From CALDTK01 sp965215215 (GTDB lineage: Bacteria > Bacteroidota > Bacteroidia > Chitinophagales > Saprospiraceae): a stretch of DNA of 64,000 nt. The notes beneath the pieces are model-generated. The model made no database searches and was not told where the DNA came from. It saw nothing but the letters and a program-made list of their open reading frames with translations. Location: contig OZ244043.1 in the NCBI GenBank assembly GCA_965215215.1, positions 434,001 through 498,000 on the forward strand, in the 5' to 3' direction. Shown one piece after another: positions 55,462-64,000 of this stretch; positions within the stretch are counted from its first letter, which is position 1; each line of letters starts with the position of its first letter. Both the position numbers and the translations under genes were made by a program.

Positions 55462-56279
55462 CAAACCGGCATCTTTTCGAAGGAAGCAACCACCGCTTTG
55501 AGCCTGACCAATCGCTCGAGCAGTGGCCGCATTTCGCTCAAGGGCAACATATTGGCGCCGTCGCTGAGCGCCTCCGTCGGACGCGGGTGCGTTTCGACGA
55601 AGAGCCCGTCGGCCCCGGTAGCGATAGCCGCGCGGGCGATGGTCTCGATGAGCTCGGGGCGCCCACCCGTAACGCCGGAAGTTTGGTTCGGCTGCTGCAG
55701 ACTGTGCGTGCAATCCACCACCACCGCGTGGCCCGTGGCGCGCATGGTGGGTATCCCGCGGAAGTCGACCACCAAATCCTGGTAGCCGAAGGTGGTACCC
55801 CGCTCGGTGAGCCACACCTCGCTACCGGCCACGCTCGACACCTTGTCGGCCGCAAATCGCATGGCTTCGGGACTCAGGAACTGCCCTTTCTTGATGTTCA
55901 CGGGCAGGCCCGTGGCGCCCGCGGCGAGTAAGAGTGACGTTTGCCGACACAGGAAGGCCGGTATCTGCAGGGCGTCAACGTACTCCGCCGCTCGCTGAGC
56001 CTCCGGCTCCGAGTGGACGTCCGTGATCGTGGGCACACCGTAGCGCCTGCCGGTTGCGGCGAGCAGCTGTAGCGCTTCCTCGTCGCCGATGCCCGTGAAG
56101 GAGTCGAGGCTGGTGCGGTTGGCCTTCTTGTAGCTCGACTTAAATACGAGCGGTATACTTAACTCCGCGCAGAGTTCGACGAGCGCGCCGGCCGTGACGT
56201 CCAGTACTTCCTCCCCCTCGATGGCGCAGGGCCCGGCGAGGAGGAAGAAGCGGTCCGGCTGAACGTCGAGTAGAGACAT
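55461..56279 (-). CDS. kdsA: 3-deoxy-8-phosphooctulonate synthase (KDO8P synthase)
   Basis: 272 residues, TIM-barrel enzyme that condenses phosphoenolpyruvate with arabinose 5-phosphate to give KDO 8-phosphate for lipid A-core. Visible signatures: LLAGPCAIEGEEVL, PLVFKSSYKKANRTSLDSF, TDVHSEPEAQRAAEYVDALQ, VNIKKGQFLSPEAM, and DCTHSLQQPNQTSGVTGGRP. It lacks an early metal-site Cys swap that I could judge with confidence, so metal dependence is not assigned. It starts an operon with three downstream genes. The -7-like box TACTTTGT lies 23 bases upstream of the ATG on the minus strand. Confidence 0.95.
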   Translation of the reverse strand: MSLLDVQPDRFFLLAGPCAIEGEEVLDVTAGALVELCAELSIPLVFKSSYKKANRTSLDSFTGIGDEEALQLLAATGRRYGVPTITDVHSEPEAQRAAEYVDALQIPAFLCRQTSLLLAAGATGLPVNIKKGQFLSPEAMRFAADKVSSVAGSEVWLTERGTTFGYQDLVVDFRGIPTMRATGHAVVVDCTHSLQQPNQTSGVTGGRPELIETIARAAIATGADGLFVETHPRPTEALSDGANMLPLSEMRPLLERLVRLKAVVASFEKMPV

Positions 56280-56321
56280 AGTTACGAAGGACGCACAAAG
56301 TACCTCTGCAAGTACGTGTGT

Positions 56322-56951
56322 TTAGAACTGGAATTCGAGTCCCGCCTGACCGATCGAGAGGTTGTTACCGATTTCGGCAACCAGACTCAAGCCCCGAACC
56401 AGCTCTAGGGAGGTGCCGAGGAAGCCTACGGGTCGGATCTGGTTGCTGTCCTCACCGAAGGGACTCGTACGCCCCGCGATGTATGCCTCCTGATTCTCTG
56501 CGGCCATCGCCTCCGGAAACGAATGCGCTTGGGTACCTCGATTGATATTCAGGCCGAGCTGTAATCCCCCGTAGACCTCTAACCCCCCCGACCGCACGAA
56601 CGTACCGCGCAGGCGTGCACCCACGTGCGTAGTGGTTTTCGTCAGGGTACTCCGCACGCCGAAATGATCCTCGAAGGGGGTCCCGACCGCGGTCGCGCGA
56701 CCGACCGCTACGCCGAGGGCGACCCGATCGGTGAGGCGCCGCTGCAGCGCAACCTGAACCGTCGGCCCCTGCTGCGAGCTACCCGCGAAGATCGCCGAAG
56801 GCGAAATACCGACCATCGCGCTAATCATCGTTCGGCGCAGTGTGTTCTGCTGCTTGTGGGCCCGCGATGAGCTACCCGAACTAGTGGACTGCGCCAGCGC
56901 GAGCGAAACCGAACCAAAGGCAACGAGAAGAGTGAGTAGCAGTGAACGCAT
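56322..56951 (-). CDS. Outer-membrane beta-barrel protein
   Basis: 209 residues with a signal peptide (MRSLLLTLLVAFGSVSLALA). The mature part starts with a Ser-rich linker (QSTSSGSSSRAHK), then alternating strands (ISAMVGISPSAIFAGSSQQG, RVALGVAVGRATAVG, THVGARLRGTFVRSGGLEVY) and ends VGQAGLEFQF-like with a terminal Phe, fitting a small outer-membrane barrel. No specific function. The ATG at 56951 is chosen over a GTG at 56963. It lies about 43 bases upstream of kdsA and may be transcribed with it. Confidence 0.72.
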   Translation of the reverse strand: MRSLLLTLLVAFGSVSLALAQSTSSGSSSRAHKQQNTLRRTMISAMVGISPSAIFAGSSQQGPTVQVALQRRLTDRVALGVAVGRATAVGTPFEDHFGVRSTLTKTTTHVGARLRGTFVRSGGLEVYGGLQLGLNINRGTQAHSFPEAMAAENQEAYIAGRTSPFGEDSNQIRPVGFLGTSLELVRGLSLVAEIGNNLSIGQAGLEFQF

Positions 56952-56994
56952 AGTAGGGTTCACTAGGCAAAGTCTACGCCAACCCGCCTACCGC

Positions 56995-58047
56995 TTAGTC
57001 CAGGATCCAGGAGTCTTCACCGAACTCGAGTCGCATGCGCTCCAGCATGGCCATCACCTCCGCCTGCGAGTTCGCGGAGAAGGCTACGCCGACGCGATCG
57101 AGCGAACCCGGGTGATCTACGTACGGTACGAGTCCCGCAGCCAGGATTTTCTCCTGCAGGCGGTCGGTGTAACGGCTACTCGTAAAGCTGCCCACGATGA
57201 TCACGGCGTCGAAGCTTTCGGGTCGGTAGGGTTGAGAGAAATCCTCGTCATCGCCGGCCAGGGCAGCCGGGTCGAAAGCCGCCGGCGCCACCTCCTCCTC
57301 GGGATCGCTGATTGCGAAATCGAGTTCGTCTACGGGCGCGGGCACCGCCGCGACGTCAGACTCAGCGAGCTCAACGGGCGTGGGATCGTGGGGCGAGCGA
57401 TTCAGACGCTCCTGGCTGACCTGTAGCACGTGTTGCTCGCCGGGGTGCCGTCCTCCGCCCCGCTGGGCAACCAGGTACCAGACCAGACCGCCGATCAGGA
57501 GTAGAGTCGCCGCGCCGAGTAGGTACGGCACCGGCGAGCGCCGCGGTTTGCCCGCCGCCGCCGCGGCGACCGGGGGCGGGGGTTGCGACGCCGATTTCGC
57601 GGCTGCTACCGGCTCCCAATGCGCTACCGCCTCCCGGCGCGCCAGCGGCTCGACCGCCACGGCTCCCCCACCCCAGTACGCCTGGGCGAGCGCCCGCTCG
57701 TTGGGGAAGAAATTGACGTGCTTGGTAAGCGGATCGCGGCGCAATGTGCCTAAGTCGCCGACTTCGATATCCTCCCCCGAGGTAAGCGCCGCGGTCCAGG
57801 CGAGCTCGGTAGCCTCCGCCTCGAAGCTCGTAGCCCCCGTGCGGGTCAGGAGTTCGGCGAAGGTTTGGGCCTCCTCGTCGACGACCACGTGCCAGTGCAC
57901 CGCCAGGTTGGGTGGATCCACCTTGCGCGAGGCGTGGTCGATGCGAGCCGACACGTACGCCCCTTCGAGCGTTCCAAAACCGGGCAGCGTAAAATGCTGC
58001 CCGTCAACGAGTGCGGCCGCGGCCACCTGACGTGAAAAGAGATCCAT
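56995..58047 (-). CDS. HU-like (CCDC81-type) and SPOR-domain membrane protein
   Basis: 350 residues. The N-terminal ~145 residues (LVDGQHFTLPGFGTLEGAYV, ELAWTAALTSGEDIEVGDLG) resemble the prokaryotic HU-CCDC81-like tandem domain, then a Pro/Ala linker and a membrane helix near 173-192 (VPYLLGAATLLLIGGLVWYL). The C-terminal ~70 residues (about 277-345, FDAVIIVGSFTSSRYTDRLQ) form a SPOR domain, which binds denuded glycan strands at the division site. Orientation would put the HU-like part in the cytoplasm and SPOR in the periplasm. Similar proteins are widespread in Bacteroidota and are thought to act in envelope or division processes. It is 43 bases upstream of the barrel gene. Confidence 0.78.
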   Translation of the reverse strand: MDLFSRQVAAAALVDGQHFTLPGFGTLEGAYVSARIDHASRKVDPPNLAVHWHVVVDEEAQTFAELLTRTGATSFEAEATELAWTAALTSGEDIEVGDLGTLRRDPLTKHVNFFPNERALAQAYWGGGAVAVEPLARREAVAHWEPVAAAKSASQPPPPVAAAAAGKPRRSPVPYLLGAATLLLIGGLVWYLVAQRGGGRHPGEQHVLQVSQERLNRSPHDPTPVELAESDVAAVPAPVDELDFAISDPEEEVAPAAFDPAALAGDDEDFSQPYRPESFDAVIIVGSFTSSRYTDRLQEKILAAGLVPYVDHPGSLDRVGVAFSANSQAEVMAMLERMRLEFGEDSWILD

Positions 58048-58216
58048 ACGTGTCGAGCTTAGGCGTTTGAACCCATTCTTGCTGCAAGCCTAGTGCCAGC
58101 ATACCCCGTGAGGGTGGTACGTGAATTGGCGGTTAAATGTGACGCTCCATCGCTACGACGGCAAGATTTACAGAGGCGCGAACCCATTGGTGAGCGCTGT
58201 GGGTTCTTTCGTCGGT

Positions 58217-59524
58217 ATGCAAGCAACAGTCGGCATCGAGCGCGGTCGCTCGGCAGCGCTCTTCGAAGAGGCGAAGCACTTGTTCCCCGGGGGTGTCAAT
58301 TCGCCCGTGCGCGCCTTCAAGAGCGTGAGCGGCCCACCGGTATTCGTCGACCGCGCCGAGGGTCCTTACCTGTTCGACGTCGACGGCAACCGCTTCATCG
58401 ACTTTTGCGGCAGTTGGGGACCCATCATTCTCGGTCACGACAATCCCGGCGTGCGCGAGGATGTGATCGCCGCGGTCCGTAAGGGCACCAGCTTCGGTAC
58501 GCCTACCGCCTCCGGCAACAAGCTCGGCGAACTCATCCTGTCGAACAACCCCTACATCGACCGTATGCGGTTCGTGAGCTCGGGCACGGAAGCGGTGATG
58601 TCGGCCATTCGGCTGGCCAGAGGGTACACGGGGCGGGAGTACATCCTCAAGTTCGAGGGCTGCTACCACGGTCACGTCGATAGCCTACTCGTAAAGGCGG
58701 GAAGCGGCCTCGTCACGTTTGGCACCAGCTCCTCGGCCGGTGTACCGGAAGGGTTCATCGACCGCACGCTCGTCGCGCCGCTGGGGGACACCGACCGCGT
58801 GCACGAAATCTTCCGGGAGTACGGCGATCGCATCGCCGCGGTAATCGTCGAGCCGGTTCCAGCCAACAACGGGCTATTGCTTCAGGACAGACAGTTTTTG
58901 AATTGCCTGCGTACCCACTGCTACGGTCACGGTAGCCTGCTCGTCTTCGACGAGGTGATCTCCGGGTTCCGGGTCGGTTTCACGGGGGCGGCCGGTCACT
59001 ACGACATCAGGCCGGACATCCTCACCTACGGAAAAATAATCGGCGGGGGGATGCCGGTCGGAGCCTATGGTGCCACCGGGGACATTATGGCCTCGGTCGC
59101 TCCGGAGGGTCCGGTATACCAGGCGGGCACCCTGAGCGCGAATCCGGTCGCGATGGCCGCCGGGGCCGCGGTGTGCCGGCAACTCCTCGAGCCGGGCTTT
59201 TACGAATCTCAACGGAGTCGCACGCTTCACCTCAGCGAGCAAATCCAGACGTACGCCGACGGGAAAGGCTACGAGCTCACCGTACCTTCGATCGCGAGCA
59301 TCTTTTGGTTTAGCTTCTCGCGCGAGCGCATCTCGCGGGCCGATCAGATCGAGGCGGCGGGTATGACGCGCTTCCGCACGTTACACCACGAATTACTCCA
59401 ACGTGAGGTCTACCTCGGGCCGAGCGGTTACGAGGTTGGCTTCATCAGCGCGGCACACACCGAAGCGATCATCGATGAGGCGGTAAATCGCATTACGGAG
59501 GCCCTGGACATCGTATTCGCCTAG
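58217..59524 (+). CDS. hemL: Glutamate-1-semialdehyde 2,1-aminomutase
   Basis: 435 residues, PLP-dependent aminotransferase fold; makes 5-aminolevulinate for haem. Signatures: LFPGGVNSPVRAFKSVSGPP, SSGTEAVMSAIRLARGYTGR, the FDEVISGFRVG motif with the PLP-pyridine Asp, and catalytic Lys in ILTYGKIIGGGMPVGAYG. The ATG at 58217 gives the usual start MQATVGIERGRSAAL; the open frame extends upstream to 58121 but those residues are not family-like. A TTCTTTCG box precedes the ATG by 13 bases. Its stop overlaps that of the convergent hybrid kinase. Confidence 0.95.
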   Translation: MQATVGIERGRSAALFEEAKHLFPGGVNSPVRAFKSVSGPPVFVDRAEGPYLFDVDGNRFIDFCGSWGPIILGHDNPGVREDVIAAVRKGTSFGTPTASGNKLGELILSNNPYIDRMRFVSSGTEAVMSAIRLARGYTGREYILKFEGCYHGHVDSLLVKAGSGLVTFGTSSSAGVPEGFIDRTLVAPLGDTDRVHEIFREYGDRIAAVIVEPVPANNGLLLQDRQFLNCLRTHCYGHGSLLVFDEVISGFRVGFTGAAGHYDIRPDILTYGKIIGGGMPVGAYGATGDIMASVAPEGPVYQAGTLSANPVAMAAGAAVCRQLLEPGFYESQRSRTLHLSEQIQTYADGKGYELTVPSIASIFWFSFSRERISRADQIEAAGMTRFRTLHHELLQREVYLGPSGYEVGFISAAHTEAIIDEAVNRITEALDIVFA

Positions 59525-62500
59525 GCCTCCTGGGCGGGCTGAGTCACCCGCGTCGGGCGCATTCGTTCAGAAAGTCGCGGTACTCTGCGCAGTAGGGCGA
59601 CCAACCGGTCTACCTGCATGGGTTTGGTCAGGAAGTCGTCCATGCCGGCTTCCAGGCATTCGTCCCGTCCGCTCTCGCTCGCGTTAGCGGTAAGCGCGCA
59701 TACGTAGGGGGGGCGGTCGGCCTCGCGCCGGCGCAGCTGCCGGGTGGCTTCCAGGCCGTCCATCACCGGCATATGCAGATCCATCAGAATGAGGTCGTAC
59801 GGTGTGGCGGCGTAGCGTTCGCAGGCCACCTGCCCGTTCTCCGCGTGGTCGGCCTCGTACCCGAGTTTCCGCAAGACGCTGAGCGCGAGCATGGTATTCA
59901 TCTTGTTGTCCTCGGCGACCAGTATCTTCAGGGGGTGCGTACTCCCCAGGTCGAAGAAGGGGGAGGCAGCTTGCTTCGGTGCGGACGTCGGTTGTGGGCT
60001 CGGCGCGGCCCGACTGGGCACGGTCGGTTTTGCGGCAGCACACAGATTGGCGAGGGCCTGTGGCTCGAAGGGGTAGCCGAGGGTACGCTCCCGCGGCGCG
60101 AGTCGTACGCCGAGTAGGTCCCGGTGGTGGCCGACCAGCACGATCGGGCAACCCGCCCGCCCGAGCTCATCGTACCAGGCCTGCGTACGGATCCGCTCGA
60201 GTTGAGCCAGACTTTCGACGACCAGGAAGGCCAGTGCCGGGTCGTTGTCCGCCGTACGGTGAAGCGTCTGAGTCGTGGCGACCCCGAGTTGGCCGAGCTC
60301 CCGCTGGAGTTGACCGGTGAAATCCGAGTTGTCGGACACGAGGAGCGCCGGGATGTCCTGCGCTCCCGCGGTGGGCTCGTCGCGCGTCTCGAGCGCCGTA
60401 GTCCGTATGGGTAGGCTTACGCTAAAACTCGATCCGGCCCCCTCGGTGGAGTCGAAGGTGACTTGACCGCCCAGGCAGGCCACGTACGTTTGTACGATAG
60501 CGAGGCCGAGTCCGGTGCCACCGTGGCGGCGTGTAGCGCTGTTGTCGGCCTGTTGGAAGACCTCGAACAGGTGGGGTCGAAACGAGTCGGGGATCCCGCA
60601 GCCCGTGTCATCGACGCGGATGCGCAGCGTCCGCTCGGTTACGGAGACGAACAGGTCGACGCGTCCGGTATCGGTGAACTTGATGGCGTTGCCGAGCAGG
60701 TGGCCGACCACGCTGCGCACCTTCGGTGCATCGAGTCGGGCGTGTTCGGGGACCTCGATACTCGAACCGAGAAAGAGTCCCTTGTCGACGGCGCGCTCGG
60801 CGTAGTCGAACACGATCTCCTCGAGCAGCTTGCGCAGGGGGTACTCGTCCTCGCGAAGTCGCACGATCCCCTCGTCCACCTCGGCGAAGTCGAGCACGTC
60901 GCCAACGATCCGCAGCAGCGCGGAGCCGCTGCGTTGGATGGCGCGCAGGTGACCCTGCTGCTCGTCGGTGAGGGAGGTTTCGGCGAGCAGGTCGGACATG
61001 CCGAGGACGCCGTTGAGGGGCGTACGAAGTTCGTGGCTCATGTTGGCCAAAAACATGGATTTGGCCTCGCTGGCGTGTTCGGCCTGACGGCGCGCCTCCT
61101 CGACGTCGGCCGTGCGCAACCGCACGAGGTTCTCGAGGTGCTTCGCGAGTTTGCGTTGGCGAATGCTGTAGGCGTAGGCCAATACGAGTACGAAGGCGAT
61201 CACGAGTACGGCCATGAGCACGACCCCGCGCGTCGATTTGTACCACGGGCCCACGACGCGGATCGGCTGGCGGTGGGTGGCCGCGTAATAGTTGCGTCGG
61301 ATCGGCATGATCCGCGCCTCGAAGTTGTGCGTGCCTTCGGTCGGTGACGCGAACACCGCTTCCCCCGAACGCTCGCGCACCGGGTGAAACGGCTCGCCGT
61401 CGAGGGTGAAGTGCGCCTGCAACTCACTCGTCGGGAAGCCGGCCAACGAATACCGCAAATAGATGCTATCCATCGAGAACAGCTGTAGCCGCATGGAGGA
61501 TTCCGGACGGGCGGCCAACCGAAACTCGGCGTTGTTGGCGAAGGTTAGGTCGGCACGCAGCTCGGTGCGGGAGTTCCAGTCCGCCTCGATGCGCGTGAGG
61601 GTGTGACGGTCCTGCACGAGTACGTGCTGCTCCCCCAGTACCCGCAGGCCACGCCAGGCGAACTCCAGGAACGGCCAGGCCGCCTCGTCTTCTATGGAAG
61701 AGATCTCCTCAATAGAGGAGAGTTCTTTGTTGGCGAGCACGTAGGCGCCCTTGTTGGGAATGGTGAAGCAGACCCCGTTGCCGAGCGCGACTACGCTCCT
61801 GACGTTCATGCCCGTGATCCGGCGCGGGAGCGCGGCCTCCACGTAACCCGCTGCGGGCGACCAACGGTACAGGCCGTGACTGGTAGCCAGGTAAACGAGT
61901 GTGTCGCATATCGGCGCGACCTCGTGTACCTCGAAGGCGCCCAAGCTTTGCATCCACTGCGGGGCTTCGGCCACGCCGTCCCACCGGTCGTCCGCGGGCG
62001 AGTAGCGGTACAGCGGGTAGGTACCCCCCTTCGAACCCCCGAACAGGGAACCCTCCGGACTGGTGCGGATGGACAGCAATCGATCCTTGAGGCCGTCGTC
62101 CACTCCGAAGACACGCAAACCCTCCTCCGGATTCCAGCGAAACGCGCCGAGGTTGGGATTGGTCACCGGATCGAGACACCCCCAGAGCTGCCCGGCGTAG
62201 CTCCGCATGTCGAATACCACGGTACCCGCCTCGAATATATTGAGGAGCTCGCGCGCGGGTTGCCCGCTCTCGAGGGCGAGTATGCGCGAATCGGAGGTTG
62301 CGATGAGCAGCTTCCCCCGGTGGTATTCCATAGCCAGCGGAGTGCTGTGCTTCATCTGAATATCGGCGTTCCTGTACCGACGGATCAGCTTTCCGATCTC
62401 CGTACCGTTACGCTCGAACGTGAACATCTCCTGCGCCGTGGCGATCGACAGCTCGGATTCGGCAACGGCGTTGGCGAGGCTCGACCGGTTGTGCGCCATC

Positions 62501-63477
62501 GCGGCCAGGTGCACAGGCGTGTACGGCTTACTCTCCACGCTCACTGGGCCATGGTCGCTGATCAAGATCGCGCGGTGCTCCCCGCCGAAGCCGAGGAGCT
62601 GCCTACCTGCGTACACGGCCTCCATCCGTCCAGCCGCCGTAAGCTTAGTGCGCAGTAGCTTCTGCCAAGTTGCCCCGGGTTCGAATTTTCGGGAGCGCAC
62701 GGGCGCCCCCGGCTCGATCCAAAGTAAGTTCGAGCCGACGACGCTTAGCTTACCCGGGCCCGGTACGGCGCACACGGCGTGCAGGCGGGGCCGTTCGGGG
62801 AGCAACTCGATTGCGTAGATGCTATCGCGCAGCGTGAACGCGGCCTGCCCGGCTCCGGCCAGCACGCGGTTGCTCACCGGCCCGCTCGGTAGGCCACGGT
62901 AAGCGGACTGCGTCTCGCCCCGGAAGTAGGTTTTGCCGGAAGGCTCCTTGATGACCGCGCCGCCGTCGGAGACGAAGAGTAGCTGCGCGCCACCGGAGGC
63001 CACCAGCTGCGTGCCCCGCGCGCGAGAACGGTAGATGGCGCCCCCCGTCTCGGTGTAGGTGGTGCCGTTCGGCGCGACCGCTACGAAGTCGAGGTTGGTG
63101 GCGGGACCCGGGATTGGGGCTACGGTGTTAAGGCGGTAGCGGTCTTTGGGTTGCGCCGTAACGCGCAGCAGTTCGCCCCCCTTCCGCATGTAGATACCCC
63201 GTGGGTGCCCCATCAGAATGGGGTTCACCAGCCGGTTGTCGCTCACTTCGATCCAGCTCCGGCCGTCGTGCCGGTAACGCACCTGACGATCGTTTTCGCC
63301 CGGACAGCTCGCCCAGAGCGTACCTCCGTCGTCCTGCATCAGGGCCTCGACGTCCCTACAGGGCGGCGTAAACCCCGGCATCTCGAACACGTCTACCTCC
63401 TGCCCCCGGGCGTGCACCGACGCCAGGAGAACAGAAAGAAGCAGAGCGAGCGTGCGGAAGGAAGTCCCGTGAGCCAT
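59521..63477 (-). CDS. Hybrid sensor histidine kinase with beta-propeller-like input and receiver domain
   Basis: 1318 residues. After a signal peptide (MAHGTSFRTLALLLSVLLAS) comes a periplasmic region of about 700 residues rich in propeller-like blades (EALMQDDGGTLWASC, TYPLYRYSPADDRWDGV) and a Y_Y_Y-like Ig domain (LRYSLAGFPTSELQAHFTLD). One membrane helix lies near 755-775. The cytoplasmic part has a HisKA domain (MSHELRTPLNGVLGMSDLL, His815), HATPase (GNAIKFTDTG, DDTGCGIPD, GGTGLGLAIVQ), a degenerate receiver-like stretch (about 1040-1150), and a true receiver (Asp1233 in LMDLHMPVMDG, Lys in DFLTKPMQ). Such one-component hybrids often sense polysaccharide breakdown products, though here there is no AraC domain. 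Ligand unknown. Confidence 0.88.
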   Translation of the reverse strand: MAHGTSFRTLALLLSVLLASVHARGQEVDVFEMPGFTPPCRDVEALMQDDGGTLWASCPGENDRQVRYRHDGRSWIEVSDNRLVNPILMGHPRGIYMRKGGELLRVTAQPKDRYRLNTVAPIPGPATNLDFVAVAPNGTTYTETGGAIYRSRARGTQLVASGGAQLLFVSDGGAVIKEPSGKTYFRGETQSAYRGLPSGPVSNRVLAGAGQAAFTLRDSIYAIELLPERPRLHAVCAVPGPGKLSVVGSNLLWIEPGAPVRSRKFEPGATWQKLLRTKLTAAGRMEAVYAGRQLLGFGGEHRAILISDHGPVSVESKPYTPVHLAAMAHNRSSLANAVAESELSIATAQEMFTFERNGTEIGKLIRRYRNADIQMKHSTPLAMEYHRGKLLIATSDSRILALESGQPARELLNIFEAGTVVFDMRSYAGQLWGCLDPVTNPNLGAFRWNPEEGLRVFGVDDGLKDRLLSIRTSPEGSLFGGSKGGTYPLYRYSPADDRWDGVAEAPQWMQSLGAFEVHEVAPICDTLVYLATSHGLYRWSPAAGYVEAALPRRITGMNVRSVVALGNGVCFTIPNKGAYVLANKELSSIEEISSIEDEAAWPFLEFAWRGLRVLGEQHVLVQDRHTLTRIEADWNSRTELRADLTFANNAEFRLAARPESSMRLQLFSMDSIYLRYSLAGFPTSELQAHFTLDGEPFHPVRERSGEAVFASPTEGTHNFEARIMPIRRNYYAATHRQPIRVVGPWYKSTRGVVLMAVLVIAFVLVLAYAYSIRQRKLAKHLENLVRLRTADVEEARRQAEHASEAKSMFLANMSHELRTPLNGVLGMSDLLAETSLTDEQQGHLRAIQRSGSALLRIVGDVLDFAEVDEGIVRLREDEYPLRKLLEEIVFDYAERAVDKGLFLGSSIEVPEHARLDAPKVRSVVGHLLGNAIKFTDTGRVDLFVSVTERTLRIRVDDTGCGIPDSFRPHLFEVFQQADNSATRRHGGTGLGLAIVQTYVACLGGQVTFDSTEGAGSSFSVSLPIRTTALETRDEPTAGAQDIPALLVSDNSDFTGQLQRELGQLGVATTQTLHRTADNDPALAFLVVESLAQLERIRTQAWYDELGRAGCPIVLVGHHRDLLGVRLAPRERTLGYPFEPQALANLCAAAKPTVPSRAAPSPQPTSAPKQAASPFFDLGSTHPLKILVAEDNKMNTMLALSVLRKLGYEADHAENGQVACERYAATPYDLILMDLHMPVMDGLEATRQLRRREADRPPYVCALTANASESGRDECLEAGMDDFLTKPMQVDRLVALLRRVPRLSERMRPTRVTQPAQEA

Positions 63478-63528
63478 CGTCGCTTACCAGGACAATTAGC
63501 ATACCAGCAGCGCCTTTCGCACGGGTAA

Positions 63529-64000
63529 CTAACCGATAAGGAGTAGCCTGGCCCGTTCGAGTGCGGCGTCGATTTGCTCGGGTTTGCTGCCGCCGGCACT
63601 CGCGAAGAAATCTTGGCCGCCGCCGCCGCCGCCGATGATGTTGGCCAGGGGCTTGATGAGTTTGCCGGCGTGCAGTTCGCCCTGAGCGGCCAACGCCTTC
63701 GACACCGCGATGAGGAGCTGCGGCTTACCCGATTTTTCGAGGCCGAGCACGATGACCGCGGGGGCGAGCGTGGCCTCGAGCCGAAAGGCCAGGCCCTTGG
63801 CGACCTTCGCGTCCTCGATGGGTATACGGGCGATCACCACCCTGCGTCCGTCGTGTTCGACGGCCGAGGCCACGAGCCTATCCGCCAGACCGGCGGCCTC
63901 CGCCTGCTGTACGCGCTCGAGCTCTTTGCGCAGGTTGCGCACGTCGTCCTGTAAGCTTTCGAGCTGCTTGGGTGCGTCGGCGGGATTCTTGAGGAGCGTA
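63529..64000 (-). CDS. alaS: Alanyl-tRNA synthetase, C-terminal part (5' end outside window)
   Basis: About 157 codons are present; the start lies beyond the right edge. The visible part begins LLKNPADAPKQLESLQDDVR, a coiled-coil, followed by the DHHA1 C-terminal domain, ending with NIIGGGGGGQDFFASAGGSK and AALERARLLLIG. The C-Ala/DHHA1 domain contributes to tRNA binding and oligomerisation of AlaRS. It lies 51 bases downstream of nothing else on this strand and ends just before the kinase start. Confidence 0.9.
   Translation of the reverse strand, partial: TLLKNPADAPKQLESLQDDVRNLRKELERVQQAEAAGLADRLVASAVEHDGRRVVIARIPIEDAKVAKGLAFRLEATLAPAVIVLGLEKSGKPQLLIAVSKALAAQGELHAGKLIKPLANIIGGGGGGQDFFASAGGSKPEQIDAALERARLLLIG

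Noticed and set aside
61603..62658. 351-codon plus-strand frame opposite the hybrid kinase
   Set aside because: Antisense to an intact coding sequence; no motif and no start signal.

Overview
The window looks like chromosomal DNA of a high-GC Bacteroidota, most likely a Saprospiraceae/Lewinella-type organism (inference). Seen directly: secreted proteins ending in type IX secretion (T9SS) sorting domains of type A (CotH-like protein, 10.0-10.9 kb) and type B (931-residue protein at 25.3-28.1 kb); a SusC-like TonB-dependent receptor; no Shine-Dalgarno-like sequences at the starts examined, with several starts preceded instead by a Bacteroidota-type -7 box (TAnnTTTG and variants); and the gene order rpsU - recombinase - hpf - tRNAs - tuf - tRNA-Trp - secE - nusG - rplKAJL - rpoBC, which is common in the phylum. 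Most of the window is housekeeping DNA, with short gaps, divergent or convergent gene pairs, and no insertion sequence, prophage or CRISPR array.

Layout. 0-5.2 kb: truncated ABC exporter, surface CotH-like kinase, DUF6503-like lipoprotein, SDR dehydrogenase and UbiX. 5.2-9.1 kb: ComEC and a helix-hairpin-helix protein (DNA uptake) separated by an unassigned 587-base gap. 9.1-17.5 kb: aldose epimerase-like protein, T9SS cargo, TPR membrane protein, FMN oxidase, MarC, a very large secreted protein of unknown function and a small beta-barrel. 17.5-20.7 kb: TonB receptor under a clear TPP riboswitch, with a NadR-like kinase upstream. 20.8-28.7 kb: era, der, rfbC, rfbD, a T9SS type B giant, ribE. 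28.7-30.1 kb: alpha/beta hydrolase and a candidate small RNA. 30.1-45.2 kb (minus strand): the transcription/translation cluster with five tRNAs. 45.2-48.5 kb: pdxJ, CPBP protease, cdsA, psd. 48.8-51.9 kb (minus): LytTR response regulator, a 56-residue double-glycine-leader peptide, and a TPR histidine kinase. 52-58 kb: voltage-gated-type K+ channel, DoxX protein, FAD dehydrogenase, kdsA, beta-barrel, HU-like/SPOR protein. 58.1-64 kb: hemL, a hybrid sensor kinase, and the 3' end of alaS.

The most interesting locus is 48.8-51.9 kb. A previously unlisted small gene encodes a peptide with a leader ending in Lys-Gly-Gly. It lies between a LytTR regulator and a LytS-type kinase whose sensor is a TPR array with no visible membrane segment. 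The parts list (GG-leader peptide, kinase, LytTR regulator) is that of streptococcal comCDE pheromone systems, but the kinase architecture differs. A terminator-like hairpin separates peptide and kinase, and GC content drops sharply at the border of the LytTR domain. That it forms a peptide-signalling system is inference, not demonstrated.

Other regulatory structure includes four genes with a -7-like box exactly 14 bases before the start codon (suggesting leaderless or nearly leaderless mRNAs), a perfect 13-bp hairpin between rpoB and rpoC, a strong hairpin between rplL and rpoB, and a perfect 9-bp inverted repeat whose arms contain the start codons of two divergent genes.
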